NCBI GenBank assembly: GCA_038258185.1 | Contig: JBBSQD010000114.1 | Span: 1 to 18,386 of the forward strand | DNA from: JAIOHN01 sp038258185 | GTDB taxonomy: Bacteria; Chloroflexota; Anaerolineae; Aggregatilineales; Phototrophicaceae | Direction of reading: 5' to 3' | DNA: 18,386 nt | In this document: positions 7,970 to 14,749 of the stretch, in pieces | How the letters are laid out: the number at the start of each line of letters is the position of its first letter | Numbering within the stretch: position 1 is the first letter of the stretch | Made by a program: the position numbers and the translations under genes | The notes under the pieces: generated by a model | Databases searched by the model: none | What the model was told of the DNA's origin: nothing | Seen by the model: the letters and a program-made list of their open reading frames with translations, nothing else

Positions 7970-8387
7970 ACTCGTGCTGGCAGGTGTGGTGATCGGCGTG
8001 CTGATTTTTGGGGTTTGGCGACCGGTCTCCGGCCCAACTTCCGTGACAGAAACCGAAACGCCGCTCCCGCCAACCGCAGCCGCGATCAGCTTAACGACCG
8101 GGGAAGATTGCCCTGACGCACCCCCTTCGCGCCTGAGCAGCGGCAGTGAGGCGCGGGTCGTGCGCCCCCGTTCAGGTCAGGTACGGCGCAATCTGGTGGT
8201 GCGCGATCAACCCGCGGGTGAGCAAGTCGGCCTGATGGAACCGGGGACGCGATTCACTATCAGCGGTGATTCCGTATGTGACAGTGACGGTTTGCGCTGG
8301 TGGCCGGTCGAAAATGCCGAGGTGACCGGCTGGAGTGTGGAAGGTTTCGCGCCGGATGATTATCTGATTGAACCGGTCAGCAACTAA
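7959..8387 (+). CDS. Membrane-anchored or secreted protein with bacterial SH3-like domain
   Basis: A 142-residue protein. Residues 1-25 are a basic start plus one hydrophobic segment (signal anchor or uncleaved signal). A Thr/Pro-rich linker of about 25 residues follows, then an SH3b-like domain from about 69 to 140 with the recognisable NLVVRDQPAGEQVGLMEPGT core and a WWPVENAEVTGWSVEGF ending. Two cysteines (about 50 and 105) could form an extracytoplasmic disulfide. SH3b domains often bind cell-wall or glycan ligands. It overlaps the Lgt-like gene by 11 bp, so translation is coupled. There is no lipobox Cys after the signal, so it is not an evident substrate of that protein. Confidence 0.75.
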   Translation: MKRRLVLAGVVIGVLIFGVWRPVSGPTSVTETETPLPPTAAAISLTTGEDCPDAPPSRLSSGSEARVVRPRSGQVRRNLVVRDQPAGEQVGLMEPGTRFTISGDSVCDSDGLRWWPVENAEVTGWSVEGFAPDDYLIEPVSN

Positions 8388-8430
8388 GCGCCGCACACAG
8401 CAGCCACGCAGATGAGAAAGGATTTACGCC

Positions 8431-9354
8431 ATGACACAGCATGATCACAGTCATCATTATCAGAACCGAGACAACCTCAAAATTGCGTTTTTTATCAATC
8501 TGGGCTTTACCCTGTTCGAGATTGTGGGCGGGCTGGCGATTAACAGTGTCGCGATTTTGTCGGATGCGTTACACGATCTGGGGGATAGTTTTTCGCTGGG
8601 GCTGGCGTGGTTTCTGGAAGGTTATGCAGATAAAGCCAGTGACCAGAAATATACCTACGGCTACCGGCGTTTTTCGTTGTTGGGCGCACTGATCAATGCC
8701 GTCATTCTGGTCGGCGGGTCATTGTTTATTCTGTCGGAGACGATCCCGCGTTTGCTTGACCCGCAGGCGTTTAACACACAGGGAATGATCTTCCTGGCGG
8801 TGATCGGTGTGGCGGTGAATGGCATTGCGGCGCTGCGTCTGCGCAATACCGAATCGACCAATACGCAGGTCATCGGCTGGCATCTGATCGAGGATGTGCT
8901 GGGGTGGGTGGTGGTGCTGATCGTCGGCGTGGTATCGCTGTTTGTTGATCTGCCGATTTTAGACCCGATCCTATCCATTCTGATTACACTCTATGTCCTG
9001 TGGAATGTTATCGGGCGGCTGAAAAGCGCGGTGGAATTATTTTTGCAGGCCGTCCCGAAGAATATTGACCTGGCTGAAATTCAAAATCGCATCTTGCAGA
9101 TTGACGGGGTACAGTCTATCCATCACATGCACATCTGGTCACTGGATGGGGAGCGTAATGTCTTCTCCACGCATCTGGTGGTAGATAGCGAATTAGCGCG
9201 CGAGGCGGCCTTAAAAATCAAGCAGGCCAGCCGTGCTGCGCTGGCCGATCTCAATTTAGAACACACAACGATTGAACTGGAATATGAAGGCGAAGACTGC
9301 TCAATAGATGCAGCAGAGCCATCGCATACACATTTAGAGGGCGAACATGACTGA
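8431..9354 (+). CDS. Cation diffusion facilitator, zinc-type (CzcD/ZitB-like) exporter
   Basis: A 307-residue CDF protein with six membrane helices. The transport-site motifs are HxxxD in helix 2 (H48-D52, preceded by D45 in SDALHD) and HxxxD in helix 5 (H151-D155), the pattern usual for Zn(II)-selective members. YTYGYRR (75-81) is the conserved TM2-TM3 loop. The C-terminal cytoplasmic domain (about 215-290) has HHMHIWSLDG and HTTIE, typical metal-sensing ferredoxin-like fold residues. The long TM4-5 His loop is absent; instead His clusters lie at the very N-terminus (HDHSHH) and C-terminus (SHTHLEGEH). AAAGGA 8 nt upstream supports ATG 8431. It overlaps the following amidohydrolase by 8 bp, indicating coupled expression. 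Confidence 0.93.
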   Translation: MTQHDHSHHYQNRDNLKIAFFINLGFTLFEIVGGLAINSVAILSDALHDLGDSFSLGLAWFLEGYADKASDQKYTYGYRRFSLLGALINAVILVGGSLFILSETIPRLLDPQAFNTQGMIFLAVIGVAVNGIAALRLRNTESTNTQVIGWHLIEDVLGWVVVLIVGVVSLFVDLPILDPILSILITLYVLWNVIGRLKSAVELFLQAVPKNIDLAEIQNRILQIDGVQSIHHMHIWSLDGERNVFSTHLVVDSELAREAALKIKQASRAALADLNLEHTTIELEYEGEDCSIDAAEPSHTHLEGEHD

Positions 9355-11791
9355 ATATGATCTGATTCTTCGCAACGGCACTATTTATGATGGCAGCGGT
9401 GAACCGCCGGTCACAGGCGATGTCGCCATTGTGGCTGATCGCATCGTCGCGGTGGGCCAACTCCCGGACGATGCCAGCGCCAAAAGCGAACTGGACGTGA
9501 CCGGGATGGCGGTGGCCCCCGGTTTTATTAATATGCTGAGCTGGTCAACCGAGTCTTTAATCGAGGATGGCCGCTCGCAAAGTGAGCTGCGCCAGGGTGT
9601 GACGCTGCAAATCATGGGCGAAGGCTCGTCGATGGGGCCGCTCAACGAAGAAATGCGCGAACTCGGACCCGGTTCGTATATGGCGCAGGGCGATATCGAG
9701 TACGAAGTCGAATGGAATACGCTGGGTGAGTATCTCGAATATCTGGAAAAACGCGGCGTATCCTGCAATATCGCGTCGTTTGTGGGGTCGTCCACTTTGC
9801 GGATGTACACGATGGGTTATGAAAACCGCCCCCCCACGCCGGAAGAACTGGAAGAGATGAAATTTCTCATCCGGCTGGCGATGCAGGAAGGTGCGATGGG
9901 CATGTCTGCCGCGCTGATTTATACGCCAGCGGTCTATTCAACTACCGAAGAACTGACCGAACTGACGCATGTTGTCGCCGAATATGGCGGCATGTATATC
10001 AGCCATTTGCGCAGCGAGGGCAGCGCCTTTTTGGAAGCGATTGACGAATTCCTGACCATCGCGGAGGAAACCGGCGCGAATGCCGAGATTTATCATCTCA
10101 AGGCCGCGGGCCAATCCAACTGGGACAAGATGGATGAAGCGATTGAGATGGTCAACGAAGCACGCGCCAGCGGCGTACCGGTCACAGCGGATATGTATAC
10201 TTATCCGTTTGCCGGAACCGGGCTGGATGCCTGTATTCCACCGTGGGCGCATGAAGGCGGTCATAATGCGCTGGTAGCACGCTTGAAAGACCCCGAAACC
10301 CGCGAACGTATCAAGAAGGATATGAACCGGCACTCTCAGGAATGGGAGAATATGTTCATCGAAAACGGCCCGGATAAAATTTTGCTGTCCGGTTTCAAGC
10401 AGGAAGCGCTGAAGTCGCTGCAAGGCAAGTATCTGTCAGAAGTAGCCGAGATGCGCGGCACCGCACCCGACGATACTCTGCTCGACCTGATTATCGAGGA
10501 TGACAGCCGCATCTTTACCATGTACTTCAGCATGTCCGAAGAAAACCTGCGCAAACAGGTGGCGCTGCCGTGGGTCAGTTTCTGCTCCGACGCGGAATCG
10601 CAGTCCAATGAAGGTGTGTTCTTACGATCAAACCCACATCCGCGCGCCTATGGGTCATTTGCACGGGTGCTGGGCAAATATGTGCGTGACGAGCAGGTGA
10701 TTACATTAGAGGATGCCATCCACCGCCTGAGCCTGTTCCCAGCGACCAATCTGCGGATTAAGGAACGCGGCGCCCTACGCGAAGGGTATTATGCCGATGT
10801 GGTGGTGTTTGACCCGGATACCATTCAGGATCATGCCACGCCGGAAAATCCGCACCAGTACGCCACCGGCATGCAGCATGTATTCGTCAACGGTGTGCAG
10901 GTGATTAAAGACGGTGAACATACCGACGCAAAACCGGGACGCGTCGTGCGTGGGCCGGGGTACAAAACACCGCCGATGGGCTTCGCTTATCCCGAAGCGT
11001 TACATCCCTTCCTCAGCCTGGGCGCAGATTACAGCGGAACCTATGCCGAATTTGAGATTGGCCGCCAGTACATTCCTGATCTGATCAACATGGCGACAGA
11101 GGTTAATCTGCATGCTTATGAGCAGGAGAATCCGCTGGCGTGGGCACCGGTTCATGCCTGGCGGCGTTTGGGTCAGTTGAAGGCCAAAGAAGCTGCCGAA
11201 CCGCTGACCGAAGTCTTCATGATCGGCAATCCGTTTATCGTGGTAGAAGAACTGCCGACGGTGTTCGGTATGATCGGCGCACCGGCTATACCGGTGCTGA
11301 AGGCGTTTCTGGAAGACCGGTTAAAATTTGATTATGCGCGGTCACAGGCGGCGGCCTGCCTGATGGGCGTGGGCAGCAATGCCGTACCAGAGATGTACGA
11401 TATCTGCGAGGCGATTGTCGTCGGCCAGTTGGAACGCTACGCTGAAAATTCGCGCATTCTGAATGCCTTTCTCATACGGATGCTGGTGAATCTGGGAGTG
11501 GTGCCGTTACAGACGATTGCCGGAGCCTATGCTGCGGGTCGCGTGGATGAAGATATTGCTGGCACCTGGGAAGCGATGCAGACCAGACTGGGTATGAGTA
11601 CCGGCGAACACGATCATGAGCATCACGACCATGACCATGCGCACGATCACGATCATCACCATCATGAACACGACCACGCGCATGCCGCTGAACCCACTAG
11701 TCCTGCCAGCAGTAAAAGCAGCGCCGCGCAGAAAAAAGCCAAGCGCAAGCAGTCCAACAAGATCAAGAAGCTGAATCGCAAGAAGCGTTAG
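9347..11791 (+). CDS. N-acyl-D-amino-acid deacylase family protein, noncanonical metal site, with helical-repeat extension and His-rich tail
   Basis: 814 residues against about 480-540 for the family. Residues 1-535 match D-aminoacylase: LILRNGTIYDGSG, the QGVT loop (84-87), SHLRSEG with H220, YHLKAAG with H250, DMYTYPFAGTGL, CSDAES with D415, HPRAYGSF, YADVVVFDP. The first metal ligands are missing: PGFI-DxHxH reads PGFINMLSWS (L64, W66) and the GNC cysteine loop reads GEGSS (G93, with E92). Residues about 560-750 are helical (HAWRRLGQLKAKEAAEPL, PAIPVLKAFLED), resembling HEAT/DUF1186-like repeats. Residues 755-779 hold 15 His in 25; 796-814 are Lys/Arg-rich. GAGGG 5 nt upstream and an 8-bp overlap tie it to the zinc exporter. 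Activity is uncertain; a metal-buffering role is inference. Confidence 0.85.
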   Translation: MTEYDLILRNGTIYDGSGEPPVTGDVAIVADRIVAVGQLPDDASAKSELDVTGMAVAPGFINMLSWSTESLIEDGRSQSELRQGVTLQIMGEGSSMGPLNEEMRELGPGSYMAQGDIEYEVEWNTLGEYLEYLEKRGVSCNIASFVGSSTLRMYTMGYENRPPTPEELEEMKFLIRLAMQEGAMGMSAALIYTPAVYSTTEELTELTHVVAEYGGMYISHLRSEGSAFLEAIDEFLTIAEETGANAEIYHLKAAGQSNWDKMDEAIEMVNEARASGVPVTADMYTYPFAGTGLDACIPPWAHEGGHNALVARLKDPETRERIKKDMNRHSQEWENMFIENGPDKILLSGFKQEALKSLQGKYLSEVAEMRGTAPDDTLLDLIIEDDSRIFTMYFSMSEENLRKQVALPWVSFCSDAESQSNEGVFLRSNPHPRAYGSFARVLGKYVRDEQVITLEDAIHRLSLFPATNLRIKERGALREGYYADVVVFDPDTIQDHATPENPHQYATGMQHVFVNGVQVIKDGEHTDAKPGRVVRGPGYKTPPMGFAYPEALHPFLSLGADYSGTYAEFEIGRQYIPDLINMATEVNLHAYEQENPLAWAPVHAWRRLGQLKAKEAAEPLTEVFMIGNPFIVVEELPTVFGMIGAPAIPVLKAFLEDRLKFDYARSQAAACLMGVGSNAVPEMYDICEAIVVGQLERYAENSRILNAFLIRMLVNLGVVPLQTIAGAYAAGRVDEDIAGTWEAMQTRLGMSTGEHDHEHHDHDHAHDHDHHHHEHDHAHAAEPTSPASSKSSAAQKKAKRKQSNKIKKLNRKKR
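11609..11683 (+). other. His-rich (HD/HE) segment of the amidohydrolase-like gene
   Basis: Codons for residues 755-779 encode 15 histidines alternating with Asp/Glu. Both CAT and CAC are used and no unit repeats exactly, so this is protein-level selection rather than a simple DNA microsatellite. Such stretches bind Zn or Ni in transporters and metallochaperones. Confidence 0.8.
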
Positions 11792-11806
11792 ATTTAGTAG
11801 AAAGTG

Positions 11807-11837
11807 CTGAGTGAGGAGATGCACATTCCTCGCTCAG
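11807..11837. terminator. Hairpin downstream of the amidohydrolase gene
   Basis: CTGAGTGAGGA (11807-11817) pairs with TCCTCGCTCAG (11827-11837), one G-T wobble in 11, around a 9-nt loop. No long T-run follows, so it is a weak or factor-assisted terminator. It sits 15 bp after the stop codon and faces the methyltransferase remnant on the other strand. Confidence 0.6.
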
Positions 11838-11850
11838 TAAATTTGGCGAG

Positions 11851-11925
11851 TCAAACATCTTCAGCGATTTTAATACACTCAAAAATAATCGTGGCCGGAA
11901 CAAGGCTGGCTTTCGCTGCTGAATA
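11851..11925 (-). pseudogene. Remnant of the C-terminal end of a SAM-dependent methyltransferase (copy 1)
   Basis: On the minus strand 24 codons plus a TGA stop read YSAAKASLVPATIIF followed by ECIKIAEDV. The VPATIIF strand and trailing Lys match the last beta-strand of class I methyltransferases (consensus like IPatLif.arK). Upstream of YS the homology to copy 2 (13220-13393) stops abruptly, so only the last 24 residues survive. It lies in the 5' spacer of the propeller gene. DNA differences from copy 2 are mostly silent or conservative, indicating that the two were once coding paralogues. Confidence 0.6.
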
Positions 11926-11926
11926 A
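11869..11926. repeat. 58-bp direct repeat, left copy
   Basis: It matches 13232-13289 at 54 of 58 positions without gaps, starts TTTAA and ends GAATAA. The two copies are 1,363 bp apart and bracket the propeller gene. The repeat is the DNA encoding the shared methyltransferase C-terminus. Confidence 0.9.
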
Positions 11927-11974
11927 CACCAATAAAGGAACCTCAATCGCAACAAAACTCAAGGAGAGCCTGCA

Positions 11975-13060
11975 TTGAACAACTGGAGTACAAAAATTCG
12001 GACTGAGAAAACAAGTCGATGTTTTTTGTTCCTGTTGATATTTGTGATGAGTGTATTTTTTCACTCTGTAAAAGCTCAACAAATAGACAGTAGTCAAAAA
12101 ACTTTCCCTTTCTGGGCACCTTCAGGTGATCGATTTGCGTTCGTTTCGTGGGATGAAAGTGAGGACAATATATGGATTGCAGATATTAACGGCGACAATG
12201 CGCGAAATTTAACATTTAACGTGAACGGAAATAAATTTTCTCCAAAATGGTCACCGGATGAGCGTTACATTGCTTTTAATGTTGCGTATAGAGATAGCGA
12301 TCAGGAAGAGAGCAGTTCGGATTTATACATCATCAATCTGGAAACTGATGAAATTACTAATTTGACAGATAGGATATCGGCCGTAGTCGTTTCGGAAGAT
12401 TTTGCCTGGTCGCCTAACGCTGAATATCTTGCCTTTGGAATCGGTTATGACTCTTATCAACGGGATGTATGGGTCGCAAACATTGCAGATAATACCCTTA
12501 CCAATGTATCAAAGGCAGGGGACAAATTTAATTCTTACCCAATCTGGCTTTCAGACGATTCACTTCTGTATACTCGTACAGATCAACATTCCAGCGAAGA
12601 TCAACTGTTTATAACGCGTATTGATGAAAACGATGAAGAGTTGATTATAAACGACGATATCTTGGTCTTTGCTCTGTCCCCTGACAAGGAATATATTGCT
12701 TATATACCACTGCCTACTCCTCAGGCTTTAACCACAATGACCATTTTCTCAATTAAGCTCAATCAAGTCGTCAAAGAGGTTGATGGAAACTTTGGATATA
12801 GCCTACTGAAGTGGTCTCCAAATGGCGATGAAATTCTTTTTGAAGTTCCCTCTAATGCTGGAACAGATATTATGACCTTTAACTGGGACACAGAAGTCTT
12901 CACCAACTTAACTGGTTGTTCATGTGAAAGTCATAGAAATCCTGTCTGGTCACCGAATGGCCAATATATCCTTTATCAATCAGATAAATCCGGTACATCA
13001 GGAATATGGTTGATGGAAAAGGATGGCGCAAATCCAACTGAGATTACTTTTCATCAGTGA
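11975..13060 (+). CDS. Secreted seven-bladed TolB/PD40-type beta-propeller protein
   Basis: A TTG start at 11975 is firmly placed by AAGGAGAG (11961-11968) 6 nt upstream. Residues 1-34 are a signal peptide (basic start, FLFLLIFVMSVFF core, SVKA before QQ). Seven propeller blades follow, each with a W-(S/A)P-(N/D/S)-G/E..(Y/F)IAF-like strand: FWAPSGDRFAF, KWSPDERYIAF, AWSPNAEYLAF, IWLSDDSLLY, ALSPDKEYIAY, KWSPNGDEILF, VWSPNGQYILY. This is the TolB C-terminal/PD40 type. There is no TolB N-terminal domain, so it is not Tol-Pal TolB. Ligand is unknown; these propellers mediate protein binding. Base composition is visibly AT-richer than its neighbours and it is bracketed by direct repeats, so acquisition or rearrangement is likely. 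Its stop overlaps a minus-strand ORF end by 7 bp. Confidence 0.85.
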   Translation: MNNWSTKIRTEKTSRCFLFLLIFVMSVFFHSVKAQQIDSSQKTFPFWAPSGDRFAFVSWDESEDNIWIADINGDNARNLTFNVNGNKFSPKWSPDERYIAFNVAYRDSDQEESSSDLYIINLETDEITNLTDRISAVVVSEDFAWSPNAEYLAFGIGYDSYQRDVWVANIADNTLTNVSKAGDKFNSYPIWLSDDSLLYTRTDQHSSEDQLFITRIDENDEELIINDDILVFALSPDKEYIAYIPLPTPQALTTMTIFSIKLNQVVKEVDGNFGYSLLKWSPNGDEILFEVPSNAGTDIMTFNWDTEVFTNLTGCSCESHRNPVWSPNGQYILYQSDKSGTSGIWLMEKDGANPTEITFHQ

Positions 13061-13239
13061 TGCTCATCTCCACCCTCCGGTAATTGCTCCCTATACGCAC
13101 CGGCGGTATCAAGAAGACGGATAATAATGCGCGTAGCACGAAGCATTGTTTCGGTGAAGAATGCAGCCTCAATTTCTTTGTCATTGATTTGAAAAACTTG
13201 AGCGCGAAACTGTGGATTTTCATCTAGCAACTTTAACAC
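13054..13239 (-). CDS. Possible small helical protein of unknown function
   Basis: A 61-codon minus-strand frame from GTG 13239 reads LLDENPQFRAQVF, KEIEAAFFTE, TMLRATRIIIRLLDTAGAYR and ends EGGDEHH. Composition and amphipathic pattern look protein-like rather than like a shadow frame. It overlaps the end of methyltransferase remnant copy 2 by 20 bp in another frame, so it could have been the next gene of that locus. No clear Shine-Dalgarno is present and I recognise no family. The open frame continues upstream to 13425 through the remnant, but that part is out of frame with the methyltransferase and probably not real. Confidence 0.35.
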   Translation of the reverse strand: MLKLLDENPQFRAQVFQINDKEIEAAFFTETMLRATRIIIRLLDTAGAYREQLPEGGDEHH

Positions 13240-13393
13240 AGTCAAAAATAATCGTGGCCGGGACAAGGCTGGCTTTTGCTGCTGAATAATATCTTGCAGG
13301 ATTGTGCTGCTGGTCTTTAAATTCGTGCGGTTCGGGTTCCAGCATTTGGACAATATCAAACCCATGCTGGCGTAACGCGTTGTACCACTCAAC
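13220..13393 (-). pseudogene. Remnant of the C-terminal part of a SAM-dependent methyltransferase (copy 2)
   Basis: 57 codons plus TGA on the minus strand read VEWYNALRQHGFDIVQMLEP, EPHEFKDQQHNPARY, YSAAKASLVPATIIF and DCVKVAR. This is the hallmark C-terminus of class I methyltransferases: W.naL...GF.i....EP, then a final IPatlif-type strand. There is no SAM-binding domain: an in-frame TAG lies at 13417-13415, 7 codons before the homology. It is therefore a 5'-truncated gene remnant. It shares its last 22 codons with copy 1 at 11851-11925. Confidence 0.7.
13232..13289. repeat. 58-bp direct repeat, right copy
   Basis: Partner of 11869-11926 with four mismatches in 58. It lies wholly inside methyltransferase remnant copy 2, except that 3' of the homology (13220-13231) the copies diverge. 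Confidence 0.9.
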
Positions 13394-13488
13394 ACAGCAC
13401 AGTGGTCTAACTGGCTAAAGACCAATTCAACGACTTATGGTAGGATATACACCAAGTAATTCATCTTACCGTGAAACAAGGAGCCGTT
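13394..13488. other. Short leader region of the NAD synthetase operon
   Basis: It holds a 6-bp dyad TGGTCT/AGACCA (13403-13408 with 13420-13425) and AT-rich stretches such as GGATATAC (13443-13450) that could serve as a -10, but no matching -35 is evident. The operon promoter is presumably here. Confidence 0.3.
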
Positions 13489-14352
13489 ATGCGCCTGACT
13501 GTTGGATTAGCGCAGATTTACCCCAAGCTGGGCGATGTCAAAGCGAATTTGAAAAAACATCTGGATTATATTGAACAGGCGGATGCCCAGGGGGTAGACC
13601 TGATCGTTTTCCCTGAACTGTCGTTAACCGGGTATCAGGTGCAGGATCTCGTGCCGGAGGTGGCGATTCAGGCCAACCGCGATAATGAGGTCTTCCGCAC
13701 GCTGCTGGATGCCAGTTATCAGATGGACGTGGTTTTCGGCTTTGTGCATGAGGACAAACGCCAGCGTTTTTATATCGCCAATGCTTATCTGTCGCAGGGT
13801 GAAGTCGTCCATATCCATCACAAAATGTACCTGCCGACCTATGGCATGTTTGATGACGCGCGTTATTTCGATCAGGGCGAAAGTGCACGCGCCTTCGATA
13901 CGCGTTTCGGGCGCATGGGCATGTTGATCTGTGAGGACTTCTGGCATATGTCATCCCCCTATATGCTGTGGATGGATGGCGCGGATATTCTGATCTTCAA
14001 CAGTTGCAGCCCCAGCCGCGGAGTCAGCGCGTCCGAAGAAGGCCGCTTAACCGTGTCGCGCTGGGTGGAGCTGGTCAATCAGGCGTATGCCAGCATGTTT
14101 ACCACGTATGTCATTCACTCCAGCCGTGTGGGTTATGAGGACGGCAAAAATTTCTGGGGCGGCTCATCGGTGGCTGACCCGAACGGCGAATTTCTGACGC
14201 ATGGCCTGTATTTTGATGAAGCCCTCATCACGCAGACGATTGACCTCAACCAGATTCACCGCACCCGCAGCCTGATGCCGCTTCTGCGCGACGAACGTCC
14301 GCAGATGGTGCATGACGAACTGGCGCGCATTTTGCAGCGTGACCGGGGTTAA
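13489..14352 (+). CDS. Carbon-nitrogen hydrolase, probable glutaminase subunit of a split NAD synthetase
   Basis: The 287-residue nitrilase-superfamily protein has the Glu-Lys-Cys triad at E43 (FPELSLTGY), K112 (HHKMYLPTYGMF) and C148 (LICEDFW). The CEDFW context around the cysteine is typical of the N-terminal glutamine-amide-hydrolysing domain of glutamine-dependent NAD synthetase, whereas other nitrilases usually have CYD. It would release ammonia from glutamine for the NadE-type protein two genes downstream. ATG 13489 is chosen because AAGGAG (13478-13483) is 5 nt upstream; an in-frame GTG at 13471 would include that site. The normal family arrangement is a fusion; here the synthetase is a separate gene. 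Confidence 0.87.
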   Translation: MRLTVGLAQIYPKLGDVKANLKKHLDYIEQADAQGVDLIVFPELSLTGYQVQDLVPEVAIQANRDNEVFRTLLDASYQMDVVFGFVHEDKRQRFYIANAYLSQGEVVHIHHKMYLPTYGMFDDARYFDQGESARAFDTRFGRMGMLICEDFWHMSSPYMLWMDGADILIFNSCSPSRGVSASEEGRLTVSRWVELVNQAYASMFTTYVIHSSRVGYEDGKNFWGGSSVADPNGEFLTHGLYFDEALITQTIDLNQIHRTRSLMPLLRDERPQMVHDELARILQRDRG

Positions 14353-14356
14353 GCCA

Positions 14357-14749
14357 ATGGACGATCGCAGAGCACTGGCTCGCAGCAACGCCGGGATGCG
14401 TCTGGTGGCGCAGATGACATTTCTCAACAAGGCGGAATTTGAGCGGCTGCAAGGCTTCATCAACGAAAGTTATACCGAGCAGGCGCTGAATGAGCAACCA
14501 GCTGAAGCCCGCTTGGCCACGTTGCAGGATGTCTATCAGACAGTGGGCAAACTGCGCGTTTATAAGGTGGTGGCAGCGGAGAAACACAAAGCGGTGGTTC
14601 TGATGCAGGCCCAGGCCGATGAATCATTTCATTATGTCGAGCTGGCCGTGGAAGAAGATTACCCCCACAAGATTTCGCAATTTACGCTGGAACGGATGAT
14701 TGAAGACCCTTCGCAGGGGACTGAAGAGAACAAGGACATAGAGGTATGA
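14357..14749 (+). CDS. Small protein with possible NTF2-like/DUF3887-type fold
   Basis: 130 residues from ATG 14357, 4 bp after the glutaminase stop; its own stop overlaps the NAD synthase start (ATGA, 14746-14749). The pattern FLNKAEFERLQGFINESYTE, then ERLATLQ-like AEARLATLQDVYQTVGKLRV, then a beta-rich part (KAVVLMQAQADESFHYVELAV, ISQFTLERM) resembles the NTF2-like accessory domain often seen beside serine hydrolases. A charged tail rich in Glu follows. No catalytic motif is visible. An in-frame start at 14312 would add 15 residues inside the upstream gene and lacks support. Placement between two halves of one enzyme suggests a linked role, for example assembly, but that is inference. Confidence 0.65.
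   Translation: MDDRRALARSNAGMRLVAQMTFLNKAEFERLQGFINESYTEQALNEQPAEARLATLQDVYQTVGKLRVYKVVAAEKHKAVVLMQAQADESFHYVELAVEEDYPHKISQFTLERMIEDPSQGTEENKDIEV

Noticed and set aside
9385..9810. Antisense open frame inside the amidohydrolase start
   Set aside because: The sense protein is a confident family match; the antisense frame has no support.
11609..11683. Possible phase-variable microsatellite in the His-rich tail
   Set aside because: The codons CAT and CAC are mixed and Asp/Glu vary, so there is no exact DNA unit to slip.
13060..13223. ATGA-coupled minus-strand frame starting MKIHSFALKFF just at the methyltransferase stop
   Set aside because: The overlap is tempting, but the product is rich in K, R, S and lacks any pattern, unlike the neighbouring frame.
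13240..13425. Long minus-strand frame starting MVFSQLDH
   Set aside because: In this stretch the methyltransferase homology is in another frame; the ATG-started reading is an out-of-phase shadow. Only its 3' part may be a real ORF.
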